The notes under the pieces were generated by a model. The model did no database searches, had not been told where the DNA came from, and was given only the letters and a program-made list of their open reading frames with translations. Below, one piece after another: positions 62,548 to 64,000 of a DNA stretch of 64,000 nucleotides. How positions within the stretch are numbered: the stretch's first letter is position 1; every line of letters begins with the position of its first letter. Location: assembly GCA_964247055.1 (NCBI GenBank), contig OZ176050.1, forward strand, positions 9,176,001-9,240,000, in the 5' to 3' direction. This stretch comes from Paragordius varius. Taxonomy: Eukaryota; Nematomorpha. The translations under genes and the position numbers were made by a program.

Positions 62548-62733
62548 GTGTTCTTATTTATTTGCGCAAGCTCTATTTTTTTGCAAACCTAACCTGGTTC
62601 CGTTTACATTAACTTTGATTTGATACCATTTGCTGTTTATAATTTAATTCTTGGCTATTTCAATTATGGACAAGTAAATATAAATAAACTTAATATTTAG
62701 ATCTTTGTGTTTATTGTTTGTTGTCTATTTATT
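62548..62733. promoter_or_regulatory. Shared divergent promoter region
   Basis: Only 186 bp separate the CDK10 start (minus) from the start of the next gene (plus), so both promoters must lie here or in the 5' exons. I recognise no specific element beyond AT-rich tracts. Confidence 0.5.
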
Positions 62734-64000
62734 ATGAGCGTATCTGACAAAAAACAACAGAAAAAACCTCATACTCCTTTTTCACTTAATCATTTTTCTA
62801 ACTATGGACAATTAAATGGCGAAATGATAGCGTTACAGGTCAATTCGCAGCAAAATAGCCATCCTAAGTCACATTCAAATAATACACATCGACCAAATCA
62901 ATATTATAAAACGATAGAATCAGATATGAATGTGATTCAATCCGCGAATCCTTCGTTGGGTATTGAAAAAAATAATTTTAAAACAAATGGATTACCCTTG
63001 AACAATATAATGGATTCTAACATGATGAATAATTTGAATTGCTTACACATTATACCAGTTAGTCAAACACCACTCTTTTACGTGCCAACTATGAATAATT
63101 TTAAGTTTTTACAATCACCAAATAATCAATATCCCCCACAATTCCCATATCCATTGAATGCGAATCCCAATTTATTATTTGGCAATGTACCTCAGCAACT
63201 TTTCCCAGTTAATCTTGTTGCAGTGTCATCACATACAACCATTCCGAATTCTACCTATTCTTATGGACAATCTATGGCTATAAATGGCAATGAATCAACG
63301 ATAATTGAGTCCTCGAATTCTGGTACCATTTCCTCCGTCGCTCAAGTGGTTGGAACCATGAGTTTACCCTTTAACAACGATAATAGTAAAAATGTTTCAT
63401 ACATACCAAATCATTTGCAACAATCGCAATCATATGCTGCACCAGCTTTTCCCACTCAAATTCCATTTCCCTTGGCATACCAAAATATACCGTCCCCACA
63501 CAACACAAATAATGCCCCATCATTGGGATATCCTAATGCTCCTTTCATAAATTTGTTGCCGGTTGGGAGCGTGAGTGGAGCGCCCGTGGCACCATTTATA
63601 CCCTCTGCATTTACTAATCATCCCCTTATACCTAATTTACAGAACCTTCAAACTTTACCGGTGATAGCTTCAGCTGGAGTTGGATCAACCTACAATGGTA
63701 GCGTTAATAATGGTATGGCTTTGGGTACAACAAGCCTAATATCGTCCTTGACTACAACTACGCATACGACAACGTTATCAGCTATGATGAATTCTAGCAA
63801 CATATCCTCTTCCATCATATCATCCCAGCATAATCACCATCAACAAGCGCCGCCCCCTTATGTTATAGCTTCTTTAGTTTCAACTCTGCCACAAAGCTCA
63901 ACAACTATGCTTATACACAACAATAATGCTAATATTGTTCGGAGCAAAGCAGTCAATGCATCATCGAGCGGCGAGGAAGGTGGTATACATGTTTTGCCTA
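62734..64000 (+). CDS. Unidentified protein with a long disordered N-terminus (runs off the window)
   Basis: A frame opens with ATG at 62,734 (MSVSDKKQQKKPHTPFSLNH) and stays open for 422 codons to the right edge. Composition is rich in Asn, Ser, Pro, Gln and Thr, with Phe/Tyr-Pro motifs (NNQYPPQFPYPLN, PQQLFPVNLV, AAPAFPTQIPFPLAY) and Ser/Thr runs (TTTTHTTTLS). There is no folded domain, signal peptide or membrane segment. GC content and codon use are higher than in the nearby introns, and no stop interrupts 1.27 kb of AT-rich DNA, so it is clearly coding. Such N-termini are common in RNA-binding proteins, eIF4G-like scaffolds and transcription factors, but nothing seen here decides among these. 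The intron-free stretch is unusual for this window. Confidence 0.8.
   Translation, partial: MSVSDKKQQKKPHTPFSLNHFSNYGQLNGEMIALQVNSQQNSHPKSHSNNTHRPNQYYKTIESDMNVIQSANPSLGIEKNNFKTNGLPLNNIMDSNMMNNLNCLHIIPVSQTPLFYVPTMNNFKFLQSPNNQYPPQFPYPLNANPNLLFGNVPQQLFPVNLVAVSSHTTIPNSTYSYGQSMAINGNESTIIESSNSGTISSVAQVVGTMSLPFNNDNSKNVSYIPNHLQQSQSYAAPAFPTQIPFPLAYQNIPSPHNTNNAPSLGYPNAPFINLLPVGSVSGAPVAPFIPSAFTNHPLIPNLQNLQTLPVIASAGVGSTYNGSVNNGMALGTTSLISSLTTTTHTTTLSAMMNSSNISSSIISSQHNHHQQAPPPYVIASLVSTLPQSSTTMLIHNNNANIVRSKAVNASSSGEEGGIHVLP

Noticed and set aside
1-64000. A fungal origin (TOM1-type ligase, fungal HSF)
   Set aside because: The ligase has UBA and WWE domains, the HSF has animal-type HR-A/B and HR-C, and CDK10 is an animal-type kinase. 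TOM1 lacks the two domains.

Overview
The window is very AT-rich eukaryotic DNA that looks like a small-genome animal, possibly a mesozoan (dicyemid or orthonectid). Three things point that way. A giant HECT ubiquitin ligase has both the UBA and WWE domains of holozoan HUWE1. A heat-shock factor carries an HR-C repeat like that of animal HSF1. A CDK10 orthologue is present. Nine introns in the last two genes are only 20 to 28 nt long, and two more of 30 nt lie at the 5' end of the ligase gene. Dicyemids are the animals I remember as having spliceosomal introns of this size. The species assignment is inference.

Layout. Positions 26 to about 47,460 (minus strand) are one huge gene, the HUWE1 orthologue. 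It runs from its DUF908 N-terminus near 47.4 kb down to the HECT N-lobe at the left edge. The HECT C-lobe with the catalytic cysteine lies outside the window. Exon order follows human HUWE1 throughout: DUF908, DUF913, UBA, WWE, helical repeats, acidic Asn/Asp-rich linkers, three UBM (DUF4414) motifs, pre-HECT helices, HECT. Most of its introns are long, and several carry small DNA transposons: a CACTA-like MITE, a hAT-like element, and fold-back elements with TIRs made of tandem motifs.

Positions 47.46 to 57.0 kb are intergenic and repeat-rich. They hold several fold-back families and a 3.35 kb Helitron-like tandem array (51,677-55,029). In that array a 3' CTAG end is joined directly to a 5' TC end, as rolling-circle read-through would leave it.

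Positions 57.0 to 60.7 kb (plus strand) encode a 528-residue heat-shock transcription factor in eight exons, preceded by a uORF whose stop overlaps the HSF start. Positions 60.77 to 62.55 kb (minus strand) encode a 348-residue CDK10 in eight exons. HSF and CDK10 converge, with 97 bp between their stop codons. CDK10 then shares a 186-bp divergent promoter region with a plus-strand gene that starts at 62,734 and stays open to the right edge. That gene encodes a long, disordered Asn/Ser/Pro-rich N-terminus that I cannot identify.

The genes do not form a pathway. The main points of interest are the micro-introns, the Helitron-like tandem array and the transposon load of the ligase gene. I saw no rRNA gene, no convincing tRNA gene and no CRISPR array.
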